This document shows positions 51,908 to 60,568 of a DNA stretch of 64,000 nucleotides, piece by piece. The notes beneath the pieces are model-generated. The model made no database searches, was not told where the DNA came from, and saw nothing but the letters and a program-made list of their open reading frames with translations. The stretch is taken from the NCBI GenBank assembly GCA_004555655.1, contig SFHJ01000003.1, positions 1 through 64,000 of the forward strand. The letters run 5' to 3'. Positions within the stretch are counted from its first letter, which is position 1; each line of letters starts with the position of its first letter. The stretch comes from Clostridiales bacterium. GTDB taxonomy: Bacteria; Bacillota; Clostridia; Oscillospirales; Oscillospiraceae. The position numbers and the translations under genes were made by a program.

Positions 51908-52066
51908 ATGAATACGCAGAATAACAATACCCAGAACCGCAACCAGAATCAGAACCGTACGCAGAACCAGAACAACAATCAGAACCGCACCCAGAACAGC
52001 AATCAGAACACCAACCAGAATCAGAACAAAAACGAGAACAAGAACGCCGCGCAGGAGCGCCGGTAA
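51908..52066 (+). CDS. Asn/Gln-repeat mini-protein (52 aa)
   Basis: Almost pure Asn/Gln with scattered Thr, Arg and Lys, reading NTQNNNTQNRNQNQNRTQNQ and similar to the end (NENKNAAQERR). TTTGGAGGACGTAAC precedes the ATG, and a perfect terminator lies 4 bases after the stop, so it looks like a real gene. Low complexity of this kind is seen in small spore or coat proteins of clostridia, but no homologue is claimed. The spacing between it and the glp operon is 76 bases without a clear promoter. Confidence 0.65.
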   Translation: MNTQNNNTQNRNQNQNRTQNQNNNQNRTQNSNQNTNQNQNKNENKNAAQERR

Positions 52067-52069
52067 ACA

Positions 52070-52109
52070 AAAATGCCGCTGCAAAGAACTCTCTTTGCAG
52101 CGGCATTTT
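52070..52109. terminator. Bidirectional terminator between the mini-protein gene and addA
   Basis: AAAATGCCGCTGCAAAG pairs with CTTTGCAGCGGCATTTT (52070-52086 with 52093-52109), a perfect 17-bp stem with a T-run end on both strands. It overlaps the addA stop codon at 52108-52110. Confidence 0.92.
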
Positions 52110-55100
52110 ACAGTTCTACAGCCTCGCCGCAATCGAAAAAATACAGATACGTCTGCTTGACGGGCAGCTGATAGATTCTGCCCAGCGCTTCGGCATAGGC
52201 CGCCAGCTGCGGCGCGTAGTGTGCCGCGCGCTCAGCCGCGCCGTTTCCCACGCGGTCTGTTTTGAAGTCCACGATCACAAGTCCCCCCGGCTCCTGCCAG
52301 AAGCAGTCGACAACGCCCTGCAGCATCAGCTTTTCACCGCCGGCGTCCGGCACATACCGCGCCGCATCGACCAAAATCGAAAACTTAAATTCGCGCGTCA
52401 CATCCCTGGCAGCCAGAATCCGCCTGCCGAACGCACCGGAAAACAGCGAGAGGATTTTATCCTTATCCACGGCCTGCGCCTGCCGCACGGTCAAAAAACG
52501 CTCACGCTGCAGCCTGTCAAGCTCCTGCTCGATTGTCTGCATACCCGTACACATCTCATAGCGCACGAACTGCATGAAAAGATGCGTGGCGCTGCCGCGC
52601 TCGGTGGCGGTCATCGGCTTTTCCGGCAGGAAGCTCGGCTCCTGCCAGCGATGTGCGCGCGGCCTTGACAGCTGCGCAGCCTGCTCGGCCGCCTCTTCGT
52701 CCAGAAGCCTGCCTTTGAGCTGCGTGGCCGTCAGCTTTGACGGCACTTTTGTCGCCGCGGGGTATGCATACGCATACGAGAGCGCCGTCTCCACCGCGCC
52801 GCGCAGCGGCGCCTTCCGGGTCTGCCCGGCTTCGTGCGCTGCAGCGCCTGCCGATGCAAGCCGGAGCGCAGCAGCGCTGTAAAGCCGGATCTTCCACACG
52901 TCCGGCCAGACGCGGCTGACCGGGCTCTGCCCTGCCACGGCGAAGAGTTCACCCGCTTCCGTCCTGCAAAGCGCCGCGAGCAGCACCCAGTCCCCCATCC
53001 GCCGCACCGACGCAGAGACCTCCGGCCTGACCGGCTCAGAAAGCACACCGCACCATTTTTTCAGTGTGGAGACGAGCGACTTTGAGCAATAGCTCATAAT
53101 GAGCATATCCTTTGCGCGCGTCATCGCGACATACAGCACACGAAGCTCCTCCGATACGGTCTGCGCCGTTTTGCGCCGCTGGATGGCCAGGCGCGCGGCG
53201 CTGGGATAGTAATACTTTTTCCCTGTATCCACCACGTTTGCGCCGATGAGCAGCGCACTGTCAAGCAGTACTCCGGCCGTATTGTCCTGCAGGTTCATCT
53301 GCCTGGACAGATCGGCCAGAAATACAATGGGAAATTCCAGTCCCTTGGACTTGTGGATGCTCATGATGCGCACAGCTTCCGCGCCCGTGTCCGGCTGCGG
53401 CGGCAGCACGCTCACCCCCTGCTCACGAAGCTGTGAAAGATAGTCGTTGAACGCAGCCAGCGTCTTTGCTCCGCCGGCCTCAAACCCTGCCGCCAGCTCG
53501 CGGAAAGCTGCAATGTTCTTTTCCCGCTGTGCGCCGTCTGGCATGGCCGCGTACACATCCGTCAGCCCTGTGCGCAGCAATACGTCGTCTATCAGCTCCA
53601 CAAGCCCCTGCCACTGCATCCGCGCGCGGCTGTCGTCCAGCCAGCGCAGAAAACCGCACAGCTTTTCAGTCTTCGGCTCATATGCACAAATACACTCGTA
53701 AAAATCGCCCGTGCGCTTCACCGTGCGCGGCTGCGCCAGTTCGTCCGGTGAGAAGTGAAACACCTGACTTGCCATCGCCGCTATCAGCGGGATATCCTGA
53801 TGCGGATTATCAAGAATGGACAAAATGGCGCACAAGACCTCGATTTCGGTCGTCTCAAGGATGCTGCCGCCGCGGTCAGACACGCTGGAGATGCCACGTG
53901 CAGACAGTGCACGCTGGTAGAAGCGCGCAATATTGCCGGGCGAGCGCATCAAAATCGCGATATCGCCCGCGCGGACAGGCCGCAACGTATCGCCGTCCGT
54001 GACCATTGTGCCGCCGCTCAGCAGCTCCGCGACCCTTCCGGCCACAAAATTTGCCTCTTCCCCGGCCTTTTCCGCGTCGGCCTCATCCTCATCCGCCTCG
54101 ATGTCAAGATCGATGCAGTGCAGCTCCACCTTTGTCTGCGGTACGGCCGGAAATCCCCGTCCGGCGCGCAGCCGTTCGTTCTCGCCGTAGTCAAGCTCGC
54201 CCGCCTCACGGCTCATGACAAGCGAAAACACGTCGTTTACCGCCTGCAGAATTTCAGGCCGGGAGCGGAAGTTCTCCTGCAGGAGGATCTTGCGCGGCTC
54301 ACCGTCCGCCGCACCGGTGTACATGGGATACTGTCCGTATTTTTGCAGGAAGATACCGGGATCAGCCAGCCGGAAGCGGTAGATCGACTGTTTCACATCG
54401 CCCACCATGAAGCGGTTTCGCCCATCGTGCGATACGGCATCAAAGATGCACTCCTGCACGGCATTGGAGTCCTGGTACTCGTCTACCATGATTTGCCGGT
54501 ACCTTGCCGCGATCTCGCGCGCCGCAGCCGTGGGCTTTTTTGTGTCAGGCTGCACCAGCAGCCGGATTGCCTCATGCTCAAGATCAGAAAAATCCATCAG
54601 CTTTCTGCGCTGCTTTTCCGCGCGGTAGCGCCGGTCAAATTCCTCCAGCAGCGTCAAAAGCCCGCAGATTGGCCCTGCCGTCTGCGCAAGATCCTGCATC
54701 ACGGTCCCGGACGCAGCGTAAAAGCACGCCTGCGCGGCGCGGATGGCATCCAGAGCGCCTGTGCGCAGCGTCTGCGCCATCTGTTTTTCCTCCATTGCGT
54801 CACAGCTGCGGATAGGCGGCAGCCTTCCGAATGACGTGATTCTGCCCTCGTAGAGCGCGTCCCAGCTTGTCATTTTCAGAAGCCGGCGCACCTGGCAGAG
54901 ATTTTCCTCCAGCACCGGCGCGTACTTTTCCGTCAGCTTCTCATCGCACCGCGTCAATGCCAGCGCCTGCTGCAGGTCACGTTCAGCCGCACGCAGCGTT
55001 TTCTGAAGCGCCTCTATCAGATACTGGCCCCAGATGGTGTCCTCTGCGTGCATATCATCAGAAAAGGCATACGCCGCGCGGCACGCCTGCAGCCACGCCT

Positions 55101-55674
55101 GCGGGTCGATGCGGCAGCGCATCGCCTCATATACCGGCAGCAGCACACCCGTAAGCCTTGCGTCGTCGCGGCCGTAGCCCAGCTTGTCGATGGTCTGGGT
55201 GATGTTGGCATTTTCGCCGCGGCTTTCATAGCAGTCGGTCAGCAGGTCGTTCAGAACCTGCTCACGCAGCACCAGCGCCTCATGCTCCTCGGCCACGCGA
55301 AAATCCGCGGGGATATCCAGAAGATGCGCATACGTGCGAAGGATCGATGCGCAGAACGCGTGCACCGTGGAAATCTGTGTCAGATACAGCCTTGTCATCT
55401 GCCGCTGCAGGTGGCGGTTTTCCGGCTGCGCGGCGAGGCGCTTGCCAAGCTCTGCGGCAATCTTGCCGCGCAGCTCCGACGCAGCGGCCTTGGTGTATGT
55501 AATGATGAGAAACTCATCGATGTTGGCAGGGCTTGTCTCATCGCACACGCGCGCAAGCAGCCGGTCGACCAGCACCTTTGTCTTGCCAGAGCCTGCTGCC
55601 GCCGAGACCAGAAGTGCGCCGCCCGTATTCTGAACTGCCGCCTGCTGCGCGGCTGTCAAGCGAATCTCAGCCAT
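52108..55674 (-). CDS. addA: ATP-dependent helicase/nuclease subunit A
   Basis: A 1188-residue UvrD-type helicase with a C-terminal RecB-family nuclease, the main motor of AddAB, which processes double-strand breaks for RecA. Walker A is in LVSAAAGSGKTKVLVDRLLA near the N-terminus, helicase motifs include DEFLIITYTKAAASELRG and QIMVDEYQDSNAVQECIFDA, and SIHKSKGLEFPIVFLADLSR is motif V. The nuclease has TERGSATHLFMQF, LMLQGVVDCFWQE, VIVDFKTDRVG and APQLAAYAEAL, all intact. The start MAEIRL at 55674 overlaps addB by 8 bases; the open frame continues upstream only as a shadow in addB. Confidence 0.97.
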   Translation of the reverse strand: MAEIRLTAAQQAAVQNTGGALLVSAAAGSGKTKVLVDRLLARVCDETSPANIDEFLIITYTKAAASELRGKIAAELGKRLAAQPENRHLQRQMTRLYLTQISTVHAFCASILRTYAHLLDIPADFRVAEEHEALVLREQVLNDLLTDCYESRGENANITQTIDKLGYGRDDARLTGVLLPVYEAMRCRIDPQAWLQACRAAYAFSDDMHAEDTIWGQYLIEALQKTLRAAERDLQQALALTRCDEKLTEKYAPVLEENLCQVRRLLKMTSWDALYEGRITSFGRLPPIRSCDAMEEKQMAQTLRTGALDAIRAAQACFYAASGTVMQDLAQTAGPICGLLTLLEEFDRRYRAEKQRRKLMDFSDLEHEAIRLLVQPDTKKPTAAAREIAARYRQIMVDEYQDSNAVQECIFDAVSHDGRNRFMVGDVKQSIYRFRLADPGIFLQKYGQYPMYTGAADGEPRKILLQENFRSRPEILQAVNDVFSLVMSREAGELDYGENERLRAGRGFPAVPQTKVELHCIDLDIEADEDEADAEKAGEEANFVAGRVAELLSGGTMVTDGDTLRPVRAGDIAILMRSPGNIARFYQRALSARGISSVSDRGGSILETTEIEVLCAILSILDNPHQDIPLIAAMASQVFHFSPDELAQPRTVKRTGDFYECICAYEPKTEKLCGFLRWLDDSRARMQWQGLVELIDDVLLRTGLTDVYAAMPDGAQREKNIAAFRELAAGFEAGGAKTLAAFNDYLSQLREQGVSVLPPQPDTGAEAVRIMSIHKSKGLEFPIVFLADLSRQMNLQDNTAGVLLDSALLIGANVVDTGKKYYYPSAARLAIQRRKTAQTVSEELRVLYVAMTRAKDMLIMSYCSKSLVSTLKKWCGVLSEPVRPEVSASVRRMGDWVLLAALCRTEAGELFAVAGQSPVSRVWPDVWKIRLYSAAALRLASAGAAAHEAGQTRKAPLRGAVETALSYAYAYPAATKVPSKLTATQLKGRLLDEEAAEQAAQLSRPRAHRWQEPSFLPEKPMTATERGSATHLFMQFVRYEMCTGMQTIEQELDRLQRERFLTVRQAQAVDKDKILSLFSGAFGRRILAARDVTREFKFSILVDAARYVPDAGGEKLMLQGVVDCFWQEPGGLVIVDFKTDRVGNGAAERAAHYAPQLAAYAEALGRIYQLPVKQTYLYFFDCGEAVEL

Positions 55675-58600
55675 GGCTCTCCTCCTCTTCCTGCAGCGTC
55701 CGCCAGAATTTTTCCGCCGAAATGGCCTTGATATACCGGTTCTCGTGGCGGCAGGCATCCTTGTGGCACGCCTGGGCGTAATCACAATACTGGCACGCGC
55801 CCTGCATGGGCCCGCGGATGATGGGGTTCGGCGAAACAAGGCCCTGCAGCATCTGCTGCGTGATCTGTGCCAGCTTTTCCCGGACAAAGCGCTCAAGCCG
55901 GGCAAGCTGCGCGCGGTCTGCAACGTCGCCCGTCAGCGTGCCGTCTTTTTTCTGCTTCACCGGCAGATACCGCCCAGCCGCAAAATCCTTTTCCATCGCA
56001 GATAGCACCTGCTCATCCAGCAGCACGAGTCCCTTTCGCCGCAGCGCCTTTGCGCGCACGCTGTCTGCGTCGCTGTCCGTCATGCCGGCTTCCAGCCGCT
56101 GCATGGGGTACTTCGCCGGCACATACAGCACGCCCGCTGGCTGCGCCGCGCTGTTTTCGTCCGCATTTTTGAGCGCGAAGAGATAGATGAGCATCTGCAT
56201 CCCCTCGCCGAGCAGGATATCGGCGTAATCAAACTCCTTGCCGCCGGTCTTGTAGTCGACCACGCGGTAATACTGCCTGCCGTTTTGCTGATACACGTCT
56301 ACGCGGTCGACAAAGCCTGACACCATACCGGCGCCGTCCGGCGTGTCCACGCGCACCGGCGGAAGCTTACCGTCTGCGGCAAACGACAGCTCCTGCGCCA
56401 CGGGCACAAATGCGCTCTGCCGCAGCTCACGGGCAACATCCGCCACAACAGCCCTTACCTCGTCGAGATTGCGTGAAAACAGATACGCATAGCGCTCAGG
56501 CTGGTTCTGCATGTCCATAAGATACTGCGCGCAGTAGGCGTCGATATGCGCCTGCGCGATGGATTGTATATCCTGCTCGCTCACAGCGGCAAAGCCGCCG
56601 CGCGCCATCACATCGTGCACGGTGCGCTCAAGCACAAAATGCACAAACGTGCCGAATACCGGCGCGTCGAATCTGGCCTGTTTCCAGGGCTCGGCCTTCA
56701 ATCCGTATCGCAGATAATAGGCCAGCCGGCAGGCGGAGAATATGTCGATCTTTGAAGCCGACAGCTGCAGCTCACGGCCATACAGCCCGCGCACGGTTTG
56801 CATCTTCAGCGGTGTGAACGCGTATGCACCGCGCGCGGAAAGCTCGCGCGCCTGCTGCAAAAGCGCCTGCGGCAGCCACGTCGCGTCAAGTTCTCCCGAC
56901 CGCGCCACGGCAGCCGCTGCGCCGGACGCGTCAGGAACAAACGCGCAGTCCGCAGCCCCCGTCACGCGAAGGCCGGGAAACAGTGCCTTTGTTCTGGTAA
57001 ACAGGAACGACGGCGTATCCGCCGCGCAGCAGAGGCTCGCGCGCGTCTGCGCCGCGCTGAACGCTGCGTAGACCCAGCCCAGCTCACGCTCCAGCCGCTG
57101 CTGCTGCGACGGTGCCAGGCACAGGCCCATGGAAAGCAGCTTCTGCCGCTCGTCATCGGTCAAAATGCCGGGCTGCGGCACAAACGCGGGCAGCTTCTCT
57201 TCCTCCGCGCCCAGCACGATGAGCGCACCGGCCCGCTTATGGCGCATGGAAGAAAGCGAGCCGACATGCACCTCGTCGCTCGCAGCCGGAATGCTGCCCA
57301 CCTGATAACAGCCCAGAAGCAGGGAAAACAGCTGTGTGAACTGCTCCGGCTGCATTGAAGCGTCAGCCAGCACGCGGTACGCCTGCTCCATCGCGGATAC
57401 CAGGATGTCATAGAGCTGTTCGGTCTGCTGCGCGCGCTGCGCCTCGCCCAGATCATAAAGCGCCTGCGTCTGCCGCTCCAGCGTGCCGCGCAGGTCGACG
57501 CGCGTGAAAAAATCCGCCAGTGCACGCAGCTGTGCGCCCACCGTCCTCGCCTGCCGCAAACCGTCTCGCAGCAGCGCCAGGGGCTTTATCGCCGTCCCGC
57601 GCCATTGCTCGAGCTGCGCAAGCGTCTGCCTGTCCCCATCCGTCCAGGCCTCGCCAAAGCCTCGCGGATGCAGCTGCCACGGCTGCTGCCAGGACATCGC
57701 GCGGATGTTCCAAAGATGCGCGTACTGCTCGAGCCGGTCGGCCGTGTCAAGTCCGACCGGGCCAAAGCCCGATTTGAGATATTGCAGCACATCCTGCGTA
57801 TCATACCGCTCACACGCCCGCAGCGACGCGAGTACAAACGCGATGAGCGGCAGGCTGCAGAGCTCCTCATTGCCTGCGAAATACGCCGGGATGCCAGCCC
57901 TTGCGAAGAGCGCGCGCAGCGCAGGCGCATAGCGCACCTCGTCGGTCACGGCGACGCAGATCTCGCGGTAGCGAAGCCCCTCCTGCGTCAGGCGGCGGAT
58001 GGTTTCGGCGGCGTAGGCGCATTCCCCGTCCAGACTATCAGTGTTATGTAAACATATTTTTTCCTGTTCGCCGGGCCAGACCGCCATACTGCCGGAAAAC
58101 AGCTCCGTCAGCCAGAAGCGAGTTTCCTCCGAGCGCCGCCCGCTTATGCCGCAGCGCTCAGTCTGCACAGAAACCGCCAGCGTCTGCGATAACTGTTTGA
58201 GCTGGCGGACGGTGTCGTTCGCCGTCTGAAAGGCCGCTTTTTTGCTGCCGTCAGTCGTGAGCGCAATCTGCACTTCGCCGGACACCGTCAAAAGCGAGGA
58301 GATGATCTGCATTTCTGCGCCGGTAAAATCGCTGAAGCCGTCGAGATAGAAGATGCGCTCCTGCGCATACGGCACATCAAGCAGCGTCTCAGCCAGACGC
58401 GACAACCGCGTGACCGGGTCGGCCCTTGACTGCGCGCAGACCGAGAGATAGCTCTCATACAACAGCCCCAGCTCCATCGTCTTCTGCGCGAACTGGCCCG
58501 TCAGCTTGTCCGCCGCGTCCAGAAGCGATTGCGGCGCGAGCGCATAGCTGAGAAACTCCTCAAATGCCGCGCCAAGGCGCTGCAAAAATTCTGCCCTGGT

Positions 58601-58933
58601 GAGCGCGGCAGCGAAATAGCGCATCTCATGCATCACCTGCTGCGCCGCGCGGTAGACGGTTAAAAGCCTGCCGCCCTTGTCGAGGTATTCTTCACACACG
58701 CCGCCATACAGGCTGCTCACACGGCTGGCCAGACGTGAAAAGCTCAGAACTTCGGCAAAGCGGCTGATGGTGTCGCCGCCGGACGCGCAGAGCGCACGCT
58801 CGGTCTCGTGCGAATACTGCTCCGGCACGATCAGAATCTGGTTGCCCACGCCCGCTTTGGCGCGCGCGTATATGCGCGCAATGAGCGTATCGGAGTTTTG
58901 CAGCCGGTCAGGGCCGCAGATCAGGTGCAGCAT
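55667..58933 (-). CDS. addB: ATP-dependent nuclease subunit B
   Basis: A 1088-residue AddB. The C-terminal nuclease has VFGTFVHFVLERTVHD, MVSGFVDRVDVYQ, VVDYKTGGKEFDYADIL and GMQMLIYLFALKN, and the Fe-S Cys set in the last third ends ACQYCDYAQACHKDACR. The N-terminal helicase-like half has the conserved QILIVPEQYSHETERALC and LDGFSDFTGAEMQII. The expected Walker A GxxGxGKT is replaced by LICGPDRLQNSDTL, so its Lys and second Gly are lost and ATP binding by this subunit is unlikely. It precedes addA with an 8-base overlap. Confidence 0.95.
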   Translation of the reverse strand: MLHLICGPDRLQNSDTLIARIYARAKAGVGNQILIVPEQYSHETERALCASGGDTISRFAEVLSFSRLASRVSSLYGGVCEEYLDKGGRLLTVYRAAQQVMHEMRYFAAALTRAEFLQRLGAAFEEFLSYALAPQSLLDAADKLTGQFAQKTMELGLLYESYLSVCAQSRADPVTRLSRLAETLLDVPYAQERIFYLDGFSDFTGAEMQIISSLLTVSGEVQIALTTDGSKKAAFQTANDTVRQLKQLSQTLAVSVQTERCGISGRRSEETRFWLTELFSGSMAVWPGEQEKICLHNTDSLDGECAYAAETIRRLTQEGLRYREICVAVTDEVRYAPALRALFARAGIPAYFAGNEELCSLPLIAFVLASLRACERYDTQDVLQYLKSGFGPVGLDTADRLEQYAHLWNIRAMSWQQPWQLHPRGFGEAWTDGDRQTLAQLEQWRGTAIKPLALLRDGLRQARTVGAQLRALADFFTRVDLRGTLERQTQALYDLGEAQRAQQTEQLYDILVSAMEQAYRVLADASMQPEQFTQLFSLLLGCYQVGSIPAASDEVHVGSLSSMRHKRAGALIVLGAEEEKLPAFVPQPGILTDDERQKLLSMGLCLAPSQQQRLERELGWVYAAFSAAQTRASLCCAADTPSFLFTRTKALFPGLRVTGAADCAFVPDASGAAAAVARSGELDATWLPQALLQQARELSARGAYAFTPLKMQTVRGLYGRELQLSASKIDIFSACRLAYYLRYGLKAEPWKQARFDAPVFGTFVHFVLERTVHDVMARGGFAAVSEQDIQSIAQAHIDAYCAQYLMDMQNQPERYAYLFSRNLDEVRAVVADVARELRQSAFVPVAQELSFAADGKLPPVRVDTPDGAGMVSGFVDRVDVYQQNGRQYYRVVDYKTGGKEFDYADILLGEGMQMLIYLFALKNADENSAAQPAGVLYVPAKYPMQRLEAGMTDSDADSVRAKALRRKGLVLLDEQVLSAMEKDFAAGRYLPVKQKKDGTLTGDVADRAQLARLERFVREKLAQITQQMLQGLVSPNPIIRGPMQGACQYCDYAQACHKDACRHENRYIKAISAEKFWRTLQEEEESHG

Positions 58934-58999
58934 GGTTTCGCCTCGTTTCCGCTTGGATTTACACGGTCATTGTACCACACCTTGCAGCGGAAAAAAACT

Positions 59000-59608
59000 C
59001 TATTCCCCAAAAATCGCGGCCTTGAGCTGCTGCAAAAGCTCCAGCACCTTGAATTTCAGCACATAGCCCTCACTCTCTCCGGTGATGAGCAGCAGCTCAC
59101 TGTCTGTCAACCCCGCCGCTTCGGCTGCCTGCTCCAGCTCGTCCATCGACGCCGTCAGGCAGATGGAAGGAAACACCACGCACCACCAGTTATGCCCCTC
59201 GGCCTCTCCAATGGACACGCGCAGCGACTCATAGACCCCGGCCGGCAGCTTGAAGGTGTCATATTCCCGCGTGGGAAAGACCTCCTTGCCGAGCTGCACG
59301 CGTACCGGCTCGTCGCAGCCGATTGACTGCAGCTTCGCAATTGCCGCCTCCTCAATCTCGCCCAGGCCCACTTCGAGCGCCTTCTTCGGATCGTCCGCGC
59401 CGAGCAAAAGCGCATTGGTTCTGGCAAGCACCGCATCGCGAACCTGCAGTTTGACTGACTGATCATATCCGGAGTCGGAGTTTGCCACCACATGCAGCCG
59501 GATGAGCTTTTTCGACAGCGCCTGCTGCTGCGCCTGCAAAACCGTACCTGCCACGACCATAAGTACAGCAAGAACCGCAAATGTAAGGGAAATCCAACGT
59601 CGTTTCAT
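59000..59608 (-). CDS. spoIIR: Stage II sporulation protein R
   Basis: A 202-residue secreted signalling protein that tells SpoIIGA in the mother cell to cleave pro-sigma-E. Signal sequence ISLFTAVLAVLMVVAG-like at the start is followed by LIRLHVVANSDSGYDQSVKL, GLGEIEEAAIAKLQSIGCDE and YESLRVSIGEAEGHNWWCVV (the conserved NWWCV block). It shows that the host forms endospores. The ribosome site AGGCGGTG is in the right arm of the ispE terminator hairpin, so read-through from ispE could affect its translation. Confidence 0.94.
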   Translation of the reverse strand: MKRRWISLTFAVLAVLMVVAGTVLQAQQQALSKKLIRLHVVANSDSGYDQSVKLQVRDAVLARTNALLLGADDPKKALEVGLGEIEEAAIAKLQSIGCDEPVRVQLGKEVFPTREYDTFKLPAGVYESLRVSIGEAEGHNWWCVVFPSICLTASMDELEQAAEAAGLTDSELLLITGESEGYVLKFKVLELLQQLKAAIFGE

Positions 59609-59614
59609 AAAAAC

Positions 59615-59651
59615 ACCGCCTAAACTGAAAGATACTTGCAGTTTAGACGGT
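59615..59651 (-). terminator. ispE terminator overlapping the spoIIR leader
   Basis: On the minus strand ACCGTCTAAACTG pairs with CAGTTTAGGCGGT (one G-T pair; plus coordinates 59639-59651 with 59615-59627), followed by GTTTTT. The T-run is followed directly by the spoIIR start codon, so the spoIIR ribosome site is inside the hairpin. Confidence 0.75.
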
Positions 59652-59662
59652 ATTTTTTGTGT

Positions 59663-60568
59663 TTATACAGTTTTTGTCAGGAATACCTCGGGAAATTCCG
59701 TCTTCAGCATCGTACAGGCCACTGTGGCGTACTCAAACGAGTCGTAGATGCCGAACACCGCCGAACCGGAACCCGTCATCTGTGCGCCGTAAGCGCCATA
59801 GGTGTACATCATCGAACGGATGTAGTTGATGGGAAAATGCTCCTGCATCACAAGCGGCTCGAACACGTTGCACAAACTCCCGCCGATGCCGAGAAGCTCA
59901 CCCTTCTGCAGGTTGGACATCATAGCCTTGTGGTCGGGCCGCTTTTCGATCAGCGCTTCGTCGAGCTTTCGGAACAGCTCCGGCGTGGAGACAGAAAAAT
60001 CCGGCTTGCAGACAACGATAAACATCTCCGGCGCATCCGGCAGCTTTGTCAAAAGCTCACCCCGGCCCTCCACCAGCGCCGTACCGCACAGCACACAGAA
60101 CGGCACGTCGCTGCCAAGCTGCGCGCCAAGCTCGCACAGCGCGGGAATTGAAAGGGGGTTATGATAGAACCGGTTCAGCGCGCGCAGCACGGCCGCCGCA
60201 TCGGCGCTGCCGCCGGCAAGACCGGCCTGCATCGGAATGCGCTTGTTGATAAAGATCTCAAGGCCCGTCTTTTCAAGGCCCGTTCTTTCATAGAACGCCT
60301 CGGCCGCCCGCCACGCCAGATTTTCCCCGTCCTGCGGGAAGTCCCCGGTACACAGTTCCGGCAAATTCTCCGGGTTCTGCTCATCTACCACCTCGCGGTA
60401 GCAGTGCAGCTCCCATGGCTTTTGTGTACCAACGTTGATATCCACATCGTCGCGCAGCGAAATCGTCTGCATGACGGACCTGATGTTATGATAGCCGTCC
60501 GGTCGCCTGTCTCCCACGTCCAGCGTCAGGTTGATTTTTGCAAATGCACTTTCCGTTAGAATTTCCAT
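59663..60568 (-). CDS. ispE: 4-diphosphocytidyl-2-C-methyl-D-erythritol kinase
   Basis: A 301-residue GHMP kinase of the MEP isoprenoid pathway, making the 2-phosphate of CDP-ME. Landmarks: AFAKINLTLDVGDRRPDGYH, the ATP loop PMQAGLAGGSADAAAVLRAL and TGSGSAVFGIYDS near the C-terminus. It starts on the last base of the upstream DUF1015 stop (TAATG overlap), so it is translationally coupled. Supplies precursors for the undecaprenyl carrier used by uppP and the wall genes here. Confidence 0.97.
   Translation of the reverse strand: MEILTESAFAKINLTLDVGDRRPDGYHNIRSVMQTISLRDDVDINVGTQKPWELHCYREVVDEQNPENLPELCTGDFPQDGENLAWRAAEAFYERTGLEKTGLEIFINKRIPMQAGLAGGSADAAAVLRALNRFYHNPLSIPALCELGAQLGSDVPFCVLCGTALVEGRGELLTKLPDAPEMFIVVCKPDFSVSTPELFRKLDEALIEKRPDHKAMMSNLQKGELLGIGGSLCNVFEPLVMQEHFPINYIRSMMYTYGAYGAQMTGSGSAVFGIYDSFEYATVACTMLKTEFPEVFLTKTV

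Noticed and set aside
51908..52066. CRISPR-like repeat array
   Set aside because: The repetition is triplet-based coding for Asn and Gln, without constant repeats and unique spacers; no cas genes.
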